From Spirogloea muscicola (lineage: Eukaryota > Streptophyta > Zygnematophyceae > Spirogloeales > Spirogloeaceae): a stretch of DNA of 64,000 nt. Positions 12,308 through 22,984 of this stretch are shown here, in pieces. The DNA lies in assembly GCA_009602725.1 (NCBI GenBank), contig WELB01000008.1, forward strand, positions 1,234,322 through 1,298,321, written 5' to 3'. How positions within the stretch are numbered: position 1 is the first letter of the stretch; the number at the start of each line of letters is the position of its first letter. The translations under genes and the position numbers were made by a program. The notes under the pieces are model-generated. The model did no database searches. It saw only the letters and a program-made list of their open reading frames with translations, and was not told the origin of the DNA.

Positions 12308-12820
12308 TGGGCGATAAAAGAGAAAGCGGCTGCTGATATGAAAGAATCGGCTGTGAAATGCCAGCCAGATGCATACAGGTGTCATGACGGAGCCAAAGGC
12401 TAGGCAGACAGGGCGCCCTCAATACCCCCGTGTCAGCAGTAGGAAGTCAGATGAGCTGAGGGGAGGAAAAAGGGGAAAGTGGAGTGAGAAGTGGCTATTA
12501 AAAAGTGTAGGGGAAGCGAGGGCTGTGTGGAAAGCCCCTATCCTCAATGGGCGAGCCCCCTCTCTGTGTGGAAAGCCAGCCCGAAATAACCAACGATTTC
12601 CACCTGGGCCGACAGGAGAGAAAGTGGCTCTCCCAATGGGGGCAAGAAGAAGGCTCGCCCATAAAGAAAGAGGGGCTGGCAAAGCCAGCCCAAAAAGAAT
12701 GGACAATGTCCAAAGCCGAAGAATGAGAAGCCGAGGAAGGACTCCTCTACTCTACCAATCACGACAACATACTAGGGAAGCTCAGTACCCGCGAGTGAGC
12801 AACATCAGGTCCGAGTAGCA
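12308..12820 (-). mobile_element. Two adjacent 3' tails of LINE-like elements
   Basis: On the minus strand, 12450-12410 encodes the signature SSSDFLLLTRGY followed by a stop and a subfamily tail ending near 12308. A second tail, about 12820-12595, begins with a LLTRGY-like end and carries the hairpin module around 12655-12715, followed by GTCCATTCTTTTTGGGC-type sequence. Both are severely 5' truncated. Confidence 0.7.
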
Positions 12821-12824
12821 CGAG

Positions 12825-13760
12825 AAAGCGGCTGCTGATATGAAAGAATCGGCTGTGAAATGCCAGCCAGATGCATACAGGTGTTCATGACGGAGCCAAA
12901 GGCTAGGCAGACTGGGCGCCCTCAATACCCCCGTGTCAGCAGTAGGAAGTCAGATGAGCTGAGGGGAGGAAGAGCAACCCCGCTGCGCAAGCCAGAGGCT
13001 GCTGCAAGGGCGCGACCAGCGCGGCGGTGCAAAGCAAGCGCTTGGGAGCGCTGCAGGGACATAGACAGTCGCATACGGTAGCAGGACACCAGACCCAAAG
13101 GCACCGAGCCACCGGGAAGGGCAGCACCCTGCTCCCGGCGCCGCTGGTCAGCTTGAGAGGCCAGCAGCGAAAGTAACGAGGACCACCGACCCCCGTAACA
13201 CCCATGGATGTCCATGGCCAGGGGGTAAAAGGTATCACCCGCCGGGTGGTCCTTGTACTTGTGCAGCTTCTTCCGCTCGGCTACCTTCACAGCGTAGCCG
13301 GTCTCAGAAGTAATGGGGCCCTTCGTCCGGAAGCTGTCGGTGAGGACAACGTCCATGAGGAGCCGCTTGCCACCTCCCAGGGGGACGCCGACCAGATCGA
13401 CACGCCTCGTCCGAGGGACCCCATTGCGGAGGAGGATGGGCATCACCCCAGTGCTCTCCAACGAGGCAGGGAAGGAGGCACTCCGCCGAGACCCGGAGGC
13501 CGCGGCCAGAGCGCGTCCTGCGCGCGTGTGGACAGCGTGGGCAAGGGATCGCTGGAACGATACCGCCAAGCGCATGCGAAAGAGCGCCGCTGGGCGGGAT
13601 AGCGACCAGGTCGGCGCGCCGGGTGTGCGACCGGCCGTCCTCGCCCCGCAGGATGGGCATGACTGAGGAGCACTCCACCGCCACCTTGAAGCCCGCAAGG
13701 GGGCAAGGGCTGCGAAAAGCCAGCCCAAAAAGAATTGACAAAGCTTTGGAGGGGCCGACA
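12825..13760 (-). mobile_element. LINE-like fragments with C-terminal restriction-like endonuclease coding
   Basis: The minus strand reads RRVDLVGVPLGGGKRLL, MDVVLTDSFR, AGDTFYPLAMDIHGCYGG and, near the end, YRMRLSMSLQRSQALALHRR, finishing FLLLTRGY. This resembles the PD-(D/E)XK restriction-like endonuclease region of R2-type non-LTR elements. Upstream, at about 13700-13450, part of another copy is joined on (FRMRLAVSFQRSLAHAVHTR), so this is a mosaic. The tail at 12825-12960 is nearly the same as that at 12308-12460. A hairpin module lies at 13690-13750. Confidence 0.7.
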
Positions 13761-13869
13761 GGCCCGAAAGAAGAAGAAGAAGAAAGGGTCCGTTTAGCAT
13801 AGGGCTTCATTTCGACGCCATTGAGTGGTGCCTCCTCCTCCCGTTCTGACATGGCGCTTTAGGCCCTTC

Positions 13870-14500
13870 CGTTATTGTGCCCCTTCGAACCTTTACCAAT
13901 CCTTTTTGGACTGGCTTTACACAGCCCTTGCCCCCAATGGGAGAGCCACTTCTTCAATTCATGTAGGCCACGTTTCTCTATGGGCGAGCACTTTCTTTCT
14001 TCACGTTTTGCTAGCTTCTGCTTGAACAGGACAGTGGCTAAAAGAAGGCTTCCCCTTCATTTCACGCGCCTTCTACGTCCGCCACCGACGGGGAAATGCG
14101 AGGCGGGCTGGCCGCGACCCCGGCCTGCGCCAAGTCTACCTGCGGCCACAACCAAAGCCCGGCTTCCCGCCCCGGCTGACTCCCAACCCCCCGCCAGGAC
14201 CGGTGTACAGACTGGACAAACTTGACGACTAACGGCGGGGTGTGACGCCCACCGTTTCACCTCCGGCTCCCGTCAGGGGGATAGTTTTCCGGCAGCTAGT
14301 CTGTCGGATTTCAGGCTCCTCACTCGTAACTACTGAGTCCATCCTCCCCCCGTTCTGATGATATAGCATCTTCAGGCCCCTTCGTAGCTGCTAAGCGTTT
14401 TAGGCCCCTCCATCATTTGGCCCCTTCGAACCTTTGTCAATTCGTGTCGGGCTGGCTGTTCACAGCCCTTGCCCACTTTGGGAGAGCCACTTCCTATTTG
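13870..14500 (+). mobile_element. Short plus-strand retroelement tails with hairpin module
   Basis: Hairpin-type modules (CGAACCTTT...GGGCTGGCT...CAGCCCTTGCCC...GGGAGAGCCACTTC) occur at 13880-13960 and 14420-14490. A C-terminal coding remnant lies at about 14264-14333, reading LSDFRLLTRNY then stop. Between them is GC-rich sequence without a recognised gene. Confidence 0.65.
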
Positions 14501-14740
14501 CACAGCCCCCGCCCTCTTCAGAAGAGCACAATTCACCCTCACGTGCAGCAGCACGACAGTGCCTCCGCTACTTGGGTGGCGTTAATTGGAGACCGCAAGC
14601 GCGCTCAATGAGCTGCTAGTGCGACCGGCGGCGGTCGTGCAGGTCGCAAATCCAGCTGCTACTTTACCTGGATGACTCAACCGGGCCTCTAATGCCAAGA
14701 AATTAAATTCTTGCTAGATCTTGTGATGTAGAAGCAGAAC

Positions 14741-16634
14741 TCACACTCTACCATCCATTCCATCCAAAGCTCCAGCCCAGATGCCTTTCATGGGTGGTAG
14801 CTGGGCCACGAGCCTTGACCAAGGTGGAGGGCCTACGCCACTTCCTCTGACCCGCCCATCCAATCTGAGTGAGATATATCTGACAAAAGATTAAAGTACA
14901 CAAAACAAAAGTGAGGAACTGCTGTTGGCACTAGCAGGTGCTCAGGGGCACTAAGCTTGCGATCAAGCGTTAAGCATTTCCTACCAAAGTAGGTGTACAA
15001 TATCTGGAACTCACACTGGTGTTCCGTCTTTCAAGTTAGCAAACCTCATTTGCTCCTCCAGCCACCTAGTCCATTTGTGACAAACTGTTAGCTACCCGTC
15101 TCCTCTTCACGAGGACATTTGCTCGGACACGATGCCACATCTCAGGAAATGCCTTTTCCGTGGTTGCTCTTGTGGTGTTCTCACTTTCATAAGGCATTCT
15201 CTTGTGGTAATGAAGATCAGGTCAAAAGGTTGGATGATTTGAAGATAGCTCTGCATACAGATACAGCTGATAAGGGAGTGGTCTCACAGCTCAGACTGAG
15301 GAACTTACTTGAACCAGTCACCTGTGTAGATTGGGTACGCTATCCATCTCCTGAGTGTGGATGGATCTCCTTCTTTTGCAACCTCTGTAGCCAATAAGAA
15401 CGATCATCGTTCTTAGTTGCACCATCATTGGCAAACCTGCTAAGAGGAATTTAGGCAGTCACAGGCTTCTGCAAAAACAAACTGCTAGCAGTCAGGCAAA
15501 GGCTGTTACAGAAACTGCTGCCCTTTCACGCCGCCTCACACTCAGCTTGTTTGCTGGCCTGCCAAACTCAAGCGAGTCTGATGACCAATTCATCAACCAC
15601 TGCAATGCAGGCACAAGGGCGGCGAGCGTGACCTTCTGAGGCAGCTGTATTTGAGCCATCAGTTGGAAGCGGGACTACAAGCACGCCCCGCTCAATGAGG
15701 GCCTCCTTGAGAGGTTCAGCTACAGCTAGAGACTGTTGTACGTGCTCGGATGATCCGCCTATGAGGATAACCCTTCTGCTGCCTCGTAGCTGCCCCACAG
15801 TCAGCACCTTCTTGCCCGGAAACTCAAGCCTGAGGTTTGCAAGGTTCTCTTCCCGGGAGAACCGAGCTGTGGAGGCCCTGCCAGCCTTAGCATCGGACCT
15901 GTTGCAGACGTGCAAGACAATCAGAAAGCGGGCAGCCAAGCCTGTGACCATCATTGCCTGGTCTTTGCCAAGTTATGAGGTGTGCATTGAGAAGGGCTTC
16001 AAGAAGCACCTGTAAAGCAAGCCAAATGCCACAACTGCCGCGACATCGATGGCGAGGCCCTTGAGAGTTTCGGTAAGAGGGTCGGCATTGGGAGCGCCGG
16101 CCAAGGCTCCGACGACTCTGCTAAGTGCAATGAGGCCTCCCAGAGTACCGCTGGCAATGAAGGCCAGGTAAAAGAACATGCGCACTGACCGAAACGGCGC
16201 CGTCACTTCGCTCCTCACCTTGGCTGCCTTGCTGCAGGAAGGTGAACAGAGCGATGGTCGGAAAGTTGCAGACGATGTAAAAGGCTTATCGAAACCATGA
16301 GCGCGCTTCCAGGCGCTCGCCCAAGAGTTGCACTTGTCATGGCCCTTCAGAATACCCACTTGACACCAAGACCAGTGACAAACCTCACACTGAGCGGGGT
16401 TCGGTTGCCGCGCCCGCCGTCGCCTTGACCGTCCGCTCGGCACGTCAAACCAGCGGTCCGAGGCTGGCCCGCTAGAGAAGGTGGCCTCCTGGCGCGCAGA
16501 GCCCTGGGCAGGCGCAGATGTGCTGACAGGGCGCTGAGTTGGAGGGCAGGGCGAGTGGCACAACGCCTGGCCAGAAGGCTGGGAGTGCCGGCGGCAGCGC
16601 CGCCGGCGGCGTGCAGGGCAGAAGTTGATGCCAT
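14741..16634 (-). CDS. LPA1-type (DUF3493) chloroplast PSII accumulation protein
   Basis: Six exons (16634-16384, 16231-16010, 15898-15633, 15384-15309, 15065-15015, 14879-14741) give 334 residues with all phases matching. Residues 1-80 are rich in Ala, Arg and Ser and look like a chloroplast transit peptide. Then VRSEVTAPFRSVRMFFYLAF starts a membrane hairpin (ASGTLGGLIALSRVVGAL, then IDVAAVVAFGLLYR), followed by SREENLANLRLEF, VLTVGQLRGSRRVILIGG, LIERGVLVVPLPTDGSN, RRWIAYPIYTGDWFKWLEEQ and SLRLDGRVRGSGVGP, ending QLPPMKGIW. This order matches the C-terminal DUF3493 region of LOW PSII ACCUMULATION 1. The TPR repeats of land-plant LPA1 are absent, so it is a shorter relative. Expected role: thylakoid membrane, helping photosystem II core assembly. 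Confidence 0.8.
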
Positions 16635-16794
16635 AAGCTCACGCCGCAGCTCGCGCGCTGCGACGGTGGCGGCGGCGCCGCTGTCGTCTAAGCCGGCTGG
16701 CCTGACAAGCGGCAGAAGGTGTTTTCTGTGGCCACGTCAGATCGGCCACGTCGCGGGGGGGATGGATGGTTTGCAGAAGAAGTGAGATCTTCCA

Positions 16795-17190
16795 GAGGGG
16801 AAGGCGCGCGGAGCGCATGCAATGAAAGAAGAAGAAAGGGAGGCCAACTCAAGCCAATAGTGTTCAAGCAGAGCCTAGTGCGAACTAAACAAGGCTATAT
16901 AACACGGAGACCTAAGGTAAGGTGCCTAAGGTGACATTAGTACCCACGGGTGAGCACAAACAAATCCGACAAGCTAACTTGGGGAGCTGGAGCGCCGCCA
17001 CGAAAGCAGGAGGCCTGACTTAGAGCGCGCCTTGCACGTTGATGAAGAGCCAATGCTTGCGAGCGCTGCAAACTAAGCGAGAGCCGCATTCTGTAATATG
17101 CGACTAAGGCCTGCGGAATGCTGGAGTGGCCCAAGCTGCCCCCCCGAGTCCGACGACGCGCATCAACCAGCCGGGCCAGATGCTGGATGA
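16795..17190 (-). mobile_element. 5'-truncated LINE-like copy A1
   Basis: The minus strand encodes SLGHSSIPQALVAYYRMRLS, LQRSQALALHQR and SLSDLFVLTRGY, then a stop. A 3' UTR follows (GTCTCCGTGTTATATAGC region) and ends in the tail module CCAATAG...GCGCTCCGCGCGCC. It closely resembles copies A2 and A3 on the plus strand and has diverged a little more. Confidence 0.8.
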
Positions 17191-17199
17191 GCGAGGACC

Positions 17200-17900
17200 A
17201 GTTTCCAAAGAAGAGAAGTGGCTCTCCAAACGGCGGCAACGGCTGTGAGAAGCCAGCCCAGAAAGAATGAGCAAAGGGCCGAAAGGCCAGACGCTTCGGG
17301 CGGTGGGCAGCACAAGGAACCAAACGACTCAAGGAACGAGCTGGAGGAGACCAGGGAAACAGAAAGGGCGTGAGGCGCAGTTCCAACGGGGGACACTTCT
17401 CGCTGAGGAGTCAGCGATCTGTAGTACGCTTCTGGAGAGCCACTTTCTGCCATCCGTAGTACGCTTTCCCTCCGTCATTTTGCCCCTTCGAACCTTTGTC
17501 ATTTCTTTTCGGGCTGGCTTTTCATAGCCCTTGCCCCTATTGGGAGAGCCACTTCTTCAGGAACCTAAGCTTCTATGGGACCCGTATGGGCCCTGTCGGT
17601 GGCTGGACCTTCTGCAGCCTCTGGCTTTCGTCACGGGGAGTGCTTTCCGGCGGCTAGTCTTCCTGACTTGCGGCTCAGCCTCTGGCTTTCGTCAAGGGGA
17701 GTGCTTTCCGGCGGCGGCTAGTCTTCCTGCATAGTGAAGGGTGGCCAATTAGAGCCAATATCGTTCAGGCAGGCAAAAGCTAATGCAGAAGCTAGTGGCG
17801 CCTTTCGGCCCTTTGGACCTTCCTTGTTCATTCTTTTTATGTATTGGCTTGAATTGGCCTAGCTTTAATCTCATGCGCACCGCGCGCCTTCTCTCTTTGG
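17200..17900. mobile_element. Patchwork of short retroelement tails
   Basis: A minus-strand hairpin module lies at 17225-17270 and a plus-strand one at 17480-17560. A coding-end remnant (ASGFRHGECFPAASLPDL) starts near 17616 and is duplicated in tandem (~58 bp) up to 17730. A fragment of the GAATTGGCCT...CGCGCGCCTTCTCTC tail lies at 17826-17895. No host gene was seen. Confidence 0.65.
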
Positions 17901-17969
17901 GCTGGCCCTCCTCAGCCACTGCCTCATATTGGAAGCTGGTGCGGAGGGTGACGGACCAACGCTCCCACG

Positions 17970-18545
17970 CCAACCCGCTCCCATCCCCATTATCGACGCA
18001 TACAAGGCTGGCGCACCAACGTCAACCGTGTCTGGCTGGGCCACGTCCAGCGCGGAGCGCAAGAAGGAGCGGCACTACCATGATCATCCTCGAGGGGACC
18101 ATCTTTACCCGTGTGCCATGGATATCTATGGAGGCTACGGCGTGAAATGGTCCTCCCTGATCCAGCATCTGGCCCGGCTGGTTGATGTGCGTCGTCGAAG
18201 TCGGGGGGGCAGCTTGGGCCACTCCAGCATTCCGCAGGCCTTGGTTGCATATTATAGAATGCGGCTCTCGCTTAGTTTGCAGCGCTCGCAAGCATTGGCT
18301 CTTCATCAACGTGCAGGGCGCGCTCTAAGTCAGGCCTCCGGCTTTCGTGGCGGCGCTCCAGCTCCCCAAGTTAGCTTGTCAGATTTGTTTGTGCTCACCC
18401 GTGGGTACTAATGTCATCTTAGGTACCTTAGATTAGGTCTCCGTATTATGTAGCATTGTTTAGTCTGCACTCGACTCTGCCTGAACAATGTATTGGCTTG
18501 AATTGGCCTCCCTTTCAATTCATGCGCCCCGCGCGCCTTCTCTCA
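17970..18545 (+). mobile_element. 5'-truncated LINE-like copy A2
   Basis: The frame to 18411 reads ERHYHDHPRGDHLYPCAMD, IYGGYGVKWSSLIQHLARL, SLGHSSIPQALVAYYRMRLS and SLSDLFVLTRGY, then a stop, with a ~130-bp 3' UTR ending in the GAATTGGCCTCCCTTTC...GCGCGCC tail. From 18110 on it differs from copy A3 at only about three positions that I can see. It lies inverted to A1 about 0.8 kb away. Confidence 0.85.
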
Positions 18546-18818
18546 TTCTTCTTGCTCCCACGCCGACCGCCGCTCATCTCCAAGTACGGCGACGAGGAGG
18601 CCGGAAGCTTGGCCACCCCCCGCACCCTCCCTCCGCCGCTTCCCACCAGCCCCGAGCCAGCGAGCTAGCGCCACCAGGCCCGGCGGATCTGCCCGCTTGC
18701 GGCGCCGAGACTGCGCCCCATTGCCTCTGCTGCTTGGCGGAGGGCCATCAGCGGCCGGCAACGGCGGCGGCGCGGCTGCAGCTAGCATGGTAGCGACGGC
18801 AATGTGAATGGAGGCGAC

Positions 18819-21800
18819 ATGTCGGAGGCCCACGAGGGCCCGGAGGGGCCGGAGATGAGGGCGGCCGAGGCGCCGTCCGCCAAAACGCTGGTCGCTGCGT
18901 TCAGGACCGGGCTGTATGTCCTCCTGTGGTTCTTCTTCAGCACCCTCCTCAGCCTGTGAGTTCCATTGGGATTGGGATCCAGGCGCTGGCGCCCGAAAGC
19001 GGCGGCGGCCTCGCTGCTACTTGGATCTCGCCGTCTCAGCGGGGACGGCTCAGTACTCCTGTGAATGCACACCCATTAGCGTAGACAGACCTTAGGCGGC
19101 ATCAAGCCTTCATCTTACTAAGAGGAAGACAGAGGAGACGCTTGACTGGTCATGGAAGGTCTCCTGGAGCGCAGGTACAACAAGTTCCTCATTGGAGCAA
19201 AGCATGGAAAATTCCCGGCTCCTCTGCTCATGACAACCATCCACTTCACCATGCAATTTGCAATCTCTGGTCTTTTCCTTAATTGCTGCTGCTCTTCGGA
19301 GGGGCCAGCTGAACCTATACCTTGGAAGGACTACCTGCTGCGAAGTACGTAAAATGGCTCCAACTGTTGCTAGCAGCTTGGAGTGCTTCTCTACTGGGAG
19401 CACGAGGACAATCAAGACCAGCAGCTTGAAGTGCTTCTAGGAGCTAATCACCTACTCAAGAGCTTGCTAGGTGGTGTACATTCATGAGGACCTGACGAGT
19501 GGATGGTCTGGTTGGAGTCTCTTACGAAGGACTGGCTCTCTTGTGTGACGCAGTCATTCCAACGAGCCTCTCAACCGCCCTCGACATTGGTCTCTCCAAT
19601 CTCTCTTTAGGTTTCATTACTTTGACATTCTACACCATGGTCAGTCAACTGTCCACCTACAGCAGGCTACCATACACTTTGTGACGAAAGCACTAGACTG
19701 ATATGCTAGCACCAGATGCGTCACTCTTGTTATCTTTGTACTCCTACATAATTAGTAAATGCTAACTGTCCTGCAATGTGCAGTGCAAGTCCAGTGCCCC
19801 TGTCTTCCTCCTCATCTTCGCCTTCGCTTTCCAGTGAGGACCTATCTCATGTGCACCTGACGAGGCTGTGGAGAAGGCTGTTGGTGGACTTACTGAGGTG
19901 ACAGACAGTTTACAGTGCAGTGGCTATGAGAAGACTATGCTTGATTAACACACATTCTGATTCCTTCCTCCAGATTGGAAACACCAAGTTACAAACTTTT
20001 AGGAGTAATAGTGGTCATTTCCATTGGGGTTCTATTCACTGGTAAGCTGCCTTTCCTACCAGTTCATTCGCTATCAGACGTCACCTTAATGAAATCATCA
20101 GGTTTGCAGTCCATCATATTTTGGCTCAGACTTTGTGAAGAGAGAACACACATTATACAGCAGATGAGAGTGAGACTCTCCTGTATATTACCTGGACATA
20201 GCTTCTTTCAGGATGATGCTGAGACTGTGCAGCAGTGCTCTGCCTCTTTAAGGCCAGCTTGTTTGTCAGTATGTTCAAAGTATAACATATGCACTTCAGT
20301 AGCAATGAGGGCTAGGAGGTGCTGACCAGAACCGTGCATGTTCTGCATCAGTTGCTGGCGAGACAGAATTCCATGTGATGGGCTTCCTGCTCGTGATGCT
20401 GGCCGCACTAATGTCAGGGTTTAGGTGGGCTCTTATCCAGATCTTGTTGCAGGTTAGTCACATTGCCCTGCCTCATAGCATGGGAGTCATGTGCGGAGGC
20501 TTGTGGGTCAAAGACATTGAGCAGTTCGATTCATAAGGCAATACATCCTGTTCATGGTTGTATGCATGAGCTCACTCGCTATGTACAAGCATCAGTACTG
20601 GTAACATTTGAAACTGATGTGTTCTTGTGGCTTCCACTGTGCCCTGTTTCTGGTCGTGCTTTCAAACAATCTGGAAAATAGAAAGACAAGCTTGGTGAGC
20701 AACACGTTCTGCAGCCACACAGCAATGAGGGCTTGGCGCATCTTGTCATACTACGATATATTGTGCTTTTGCCCATCTCATATTACTTGCAGGTTGGGCA
20801 TCTGTCACAAGCGAGCCTACTCTTGAAGTAGGCTCGCTTGTGACATCCCTGCTGGCCAGCTCTTGTGTACTGACATGACATGATCACTGTCACCATTGTA
20901 GGTCTGTCAAATCCGATTGTAACTCTGTACTACCTGACTCCTGTCATGTCCATAAGTATGGGGCTCCTCTCCTTCGCTTTTGAGCCTTGGGGAAAGCTTG
21001 GCAGGACGCCCTATTTTGACACTCCAAGGCACATATACATAAGTATGGCCATCATGGTTGCTGGAGGGTCACTGGCATTTTGCATGGTAAGTTGTGGACG
21101 CTCTTGCATACTTGTGACTATGCCTGCTTGTATGCATGAGAAATTATCCTGACTATCCTGCTGTAAGTTTTACTGTAAGTCCTACCCAACTTTGTGGGCT
21201 TGAGCATGTGCTTTGTCAGTAAATAACTTGATCAATGTCATATCCCTCATTCTGAAACATGCCTCACCCCTTGATCATATTGTGCCTGTAGACCTTGTTG
21301 CAAGCTGCAGCCACTACATTACTGAACTTAAGTTGACATTGCTTGCAGATCATGTCAGAGTTTCTCCTGATCTCTGAGACAAGTGCTGTGACGTTCACAG
21401 TGGCCGGGGTGGTGAAGGAGGGGCTCACAATCCTGGTGCCAACTTGTCCACTCTATCTATTTATGGCAAATCTGAGTCCTGTGCACCATTGAAAGAAGAG
21501 GCATGCTTGCTTGGTAATCAGCTTCTAATTGGCACATTGTGGTGACAGCTGGCTACGCAGGTCAGGTATTTACTTGTTTGACTTGGAATCTGTGGCTTGT
21601 GCAGGTATCACATGTTGTCTTTAATGACAAATTCACAGCAATCAACGTTGTTGGCCTGATAATTATCATGGTTGGCGTCTCTCTTTTCAATGTCTATAAG
21701 TAAGTGAAGATCCTCCACTTGGTTGTCAACTGCAGCTGTGACTACTAATTTTGCTTCTATTCTGCTGTTGACTTGCTTCTTGGCCTTCCGTTTCTCATTG

Positions 21801-22155
21801 TACACTGACTCCGAGCAGGTACTACAAGATGAAGGAAGGAAGATTGAGTCATCACAATCACGGCGAGTCAGGCACTGCCTTGGATGACCTAGACGGAAGA
21901 GGTCACTCAAGCGCATATGCGAAGACCTTACCTCACATAGCTGAAGACAAAGCTGAGTTGCTAGCCCAATTGAGAGGCGAAGAGTACATGGCAACACCCC
22001 TTTCTCTTCAACGCTCTGATAGTAGAAGCAGACTTGAGATTATTAGCAACAGCGACGAGCGGCGCCTGTTGTCCCCTCGCCTCCCATCTCCAACCTTGCT
22101 GTCGCCACGGATCAATGGGAAGAAGTTGGAACAGAACAAGGCCGGCGGGAGCTGA
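18819..22155 (+). CDS. SLC35C2-like nucleotide-sugar / DMT-superfamily transporter
   Basis: Eleven exons give 442 residues: 18819-18955, 19175-19344, 19554-19639, 19784-19833, 19974-20041, 20352-20452, 20682-20694, 20902-21086, 21349-21435, 21605-21699 and 21819-22155. Signature stretches are YNKFLIGAKHGKFPAPLLMT, LSTALDIGLSNLSLGFITLT, FYTMCKSSAPVFLLIFAFAF, GETEFHVMGFLLVMLAALMS, RWALIQILLQKDKLGLSNP, TLYYLTPVMSIS and FLLISETSAVTFTVAGVVKE. About ten hydrophobic helices are followed by a ~110-residue hydrophilic Ser-rich tail. The family (human SLC35C2, plant At1g06470 group) sits in Golgi or ER membranes and exchanges nucleotide sugars or phosphorylated compounds; the substrate here is unknown. 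The 13-nt exon supplies KDKL and one base of G, restoring the conserved LLQK...GL.NP motif. Confidence 0.92.
20803..20845 (+). repeat. Perfect 18-bp inverted repeat with 7-nt loop in an intron
   Basis: TGTCACAAGCGAGCCTAC at 20803-20820 is followed by the loop TCTTGAA and the exact reverse complement at 20828-20845. It lies in the transporter intron just after the 13-nt exon. Confidence 0.95.
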
Positions 22156-22984
22156 GAGCCCGGGCAACTGTCTCATTTGTGGCGGTTCTTCGAATGTAGC
22201 ATCTGGGGTTAGTGGCCTGCACCTTCCACAATGTGCTGGAGGCAGCTGCGCATATGAGTTGCACGAGAGTGTCCCTGCTGCAAGGCAACTGTTGTACCTA
22301 CCTCACGCGACAAGGGAGAGGCGGCCAAGCGTAGCTTCCCACTGGAGCAACAGACATGGCCCACCTCAAACTCGCCCCCAGCTCACCCTGGCAACTTCTC
22401 GCAATTTTTAGAATGAAGATTCAACTTCCGCCTATGTTCCACAGTCCACAGGCAGCCCCTCTTTGCCTGCTTCTCTTCATTGATTTCAGCAGCATCAGGA
22501 TTGGCGGTTTCATCAATGCTCATGCCTGCATGCTGCTGCTGTACTGCAACCCTGTCTTTCATTGTCTCGCAGCTGGTGGCTGGCAGGGCACCTCTAGCCT
22601 CTTGCATGATTTATGGTACTCATTAGTAGCCCTTTTGGCCAGGTATGCCACCTTCAACTGGCTGTCATCGTAAAACATTAAGGCATACTTTGCCAATCAG
22701 TGTCGTTCATAGCAGAGTGTAGCAGGTAAAGTCAGCTGCTGCATCGTCACAGCATATGAATGGGCTACTGTGTCCGATAATTTGAACTACTTGAAGACAG
22801 CAGCCCCACGCCTTGCTTCAGGCTCAGGAGATTTTGCACATGCTTGCAGCCCATTCCAGCCTCCTGTGACTCATCCTTTTGATATGAGGCTGACCAAGCT
22901 GACCTAGCACTTGGTCAAAGGCTAGATACAGAGCAGCAAACAGGCAGGTGAAGCCTCAACAGTCGCCTACAGCCCATCCGAAGG
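22156..22984. other. Intergenic, convergent 3' ends
   Basis: This is the 3' flank of the transporter and of the phytocyanin-like gene. No gene, repeat or structured element was recognised. Confidence 0.5.

Noticed and set aside
12308-14500. A CRISPR-like or satellite array
   Set aside because: Repeated units differ in length, orientation and spacing and can each be traced to retroelement 3' ends.
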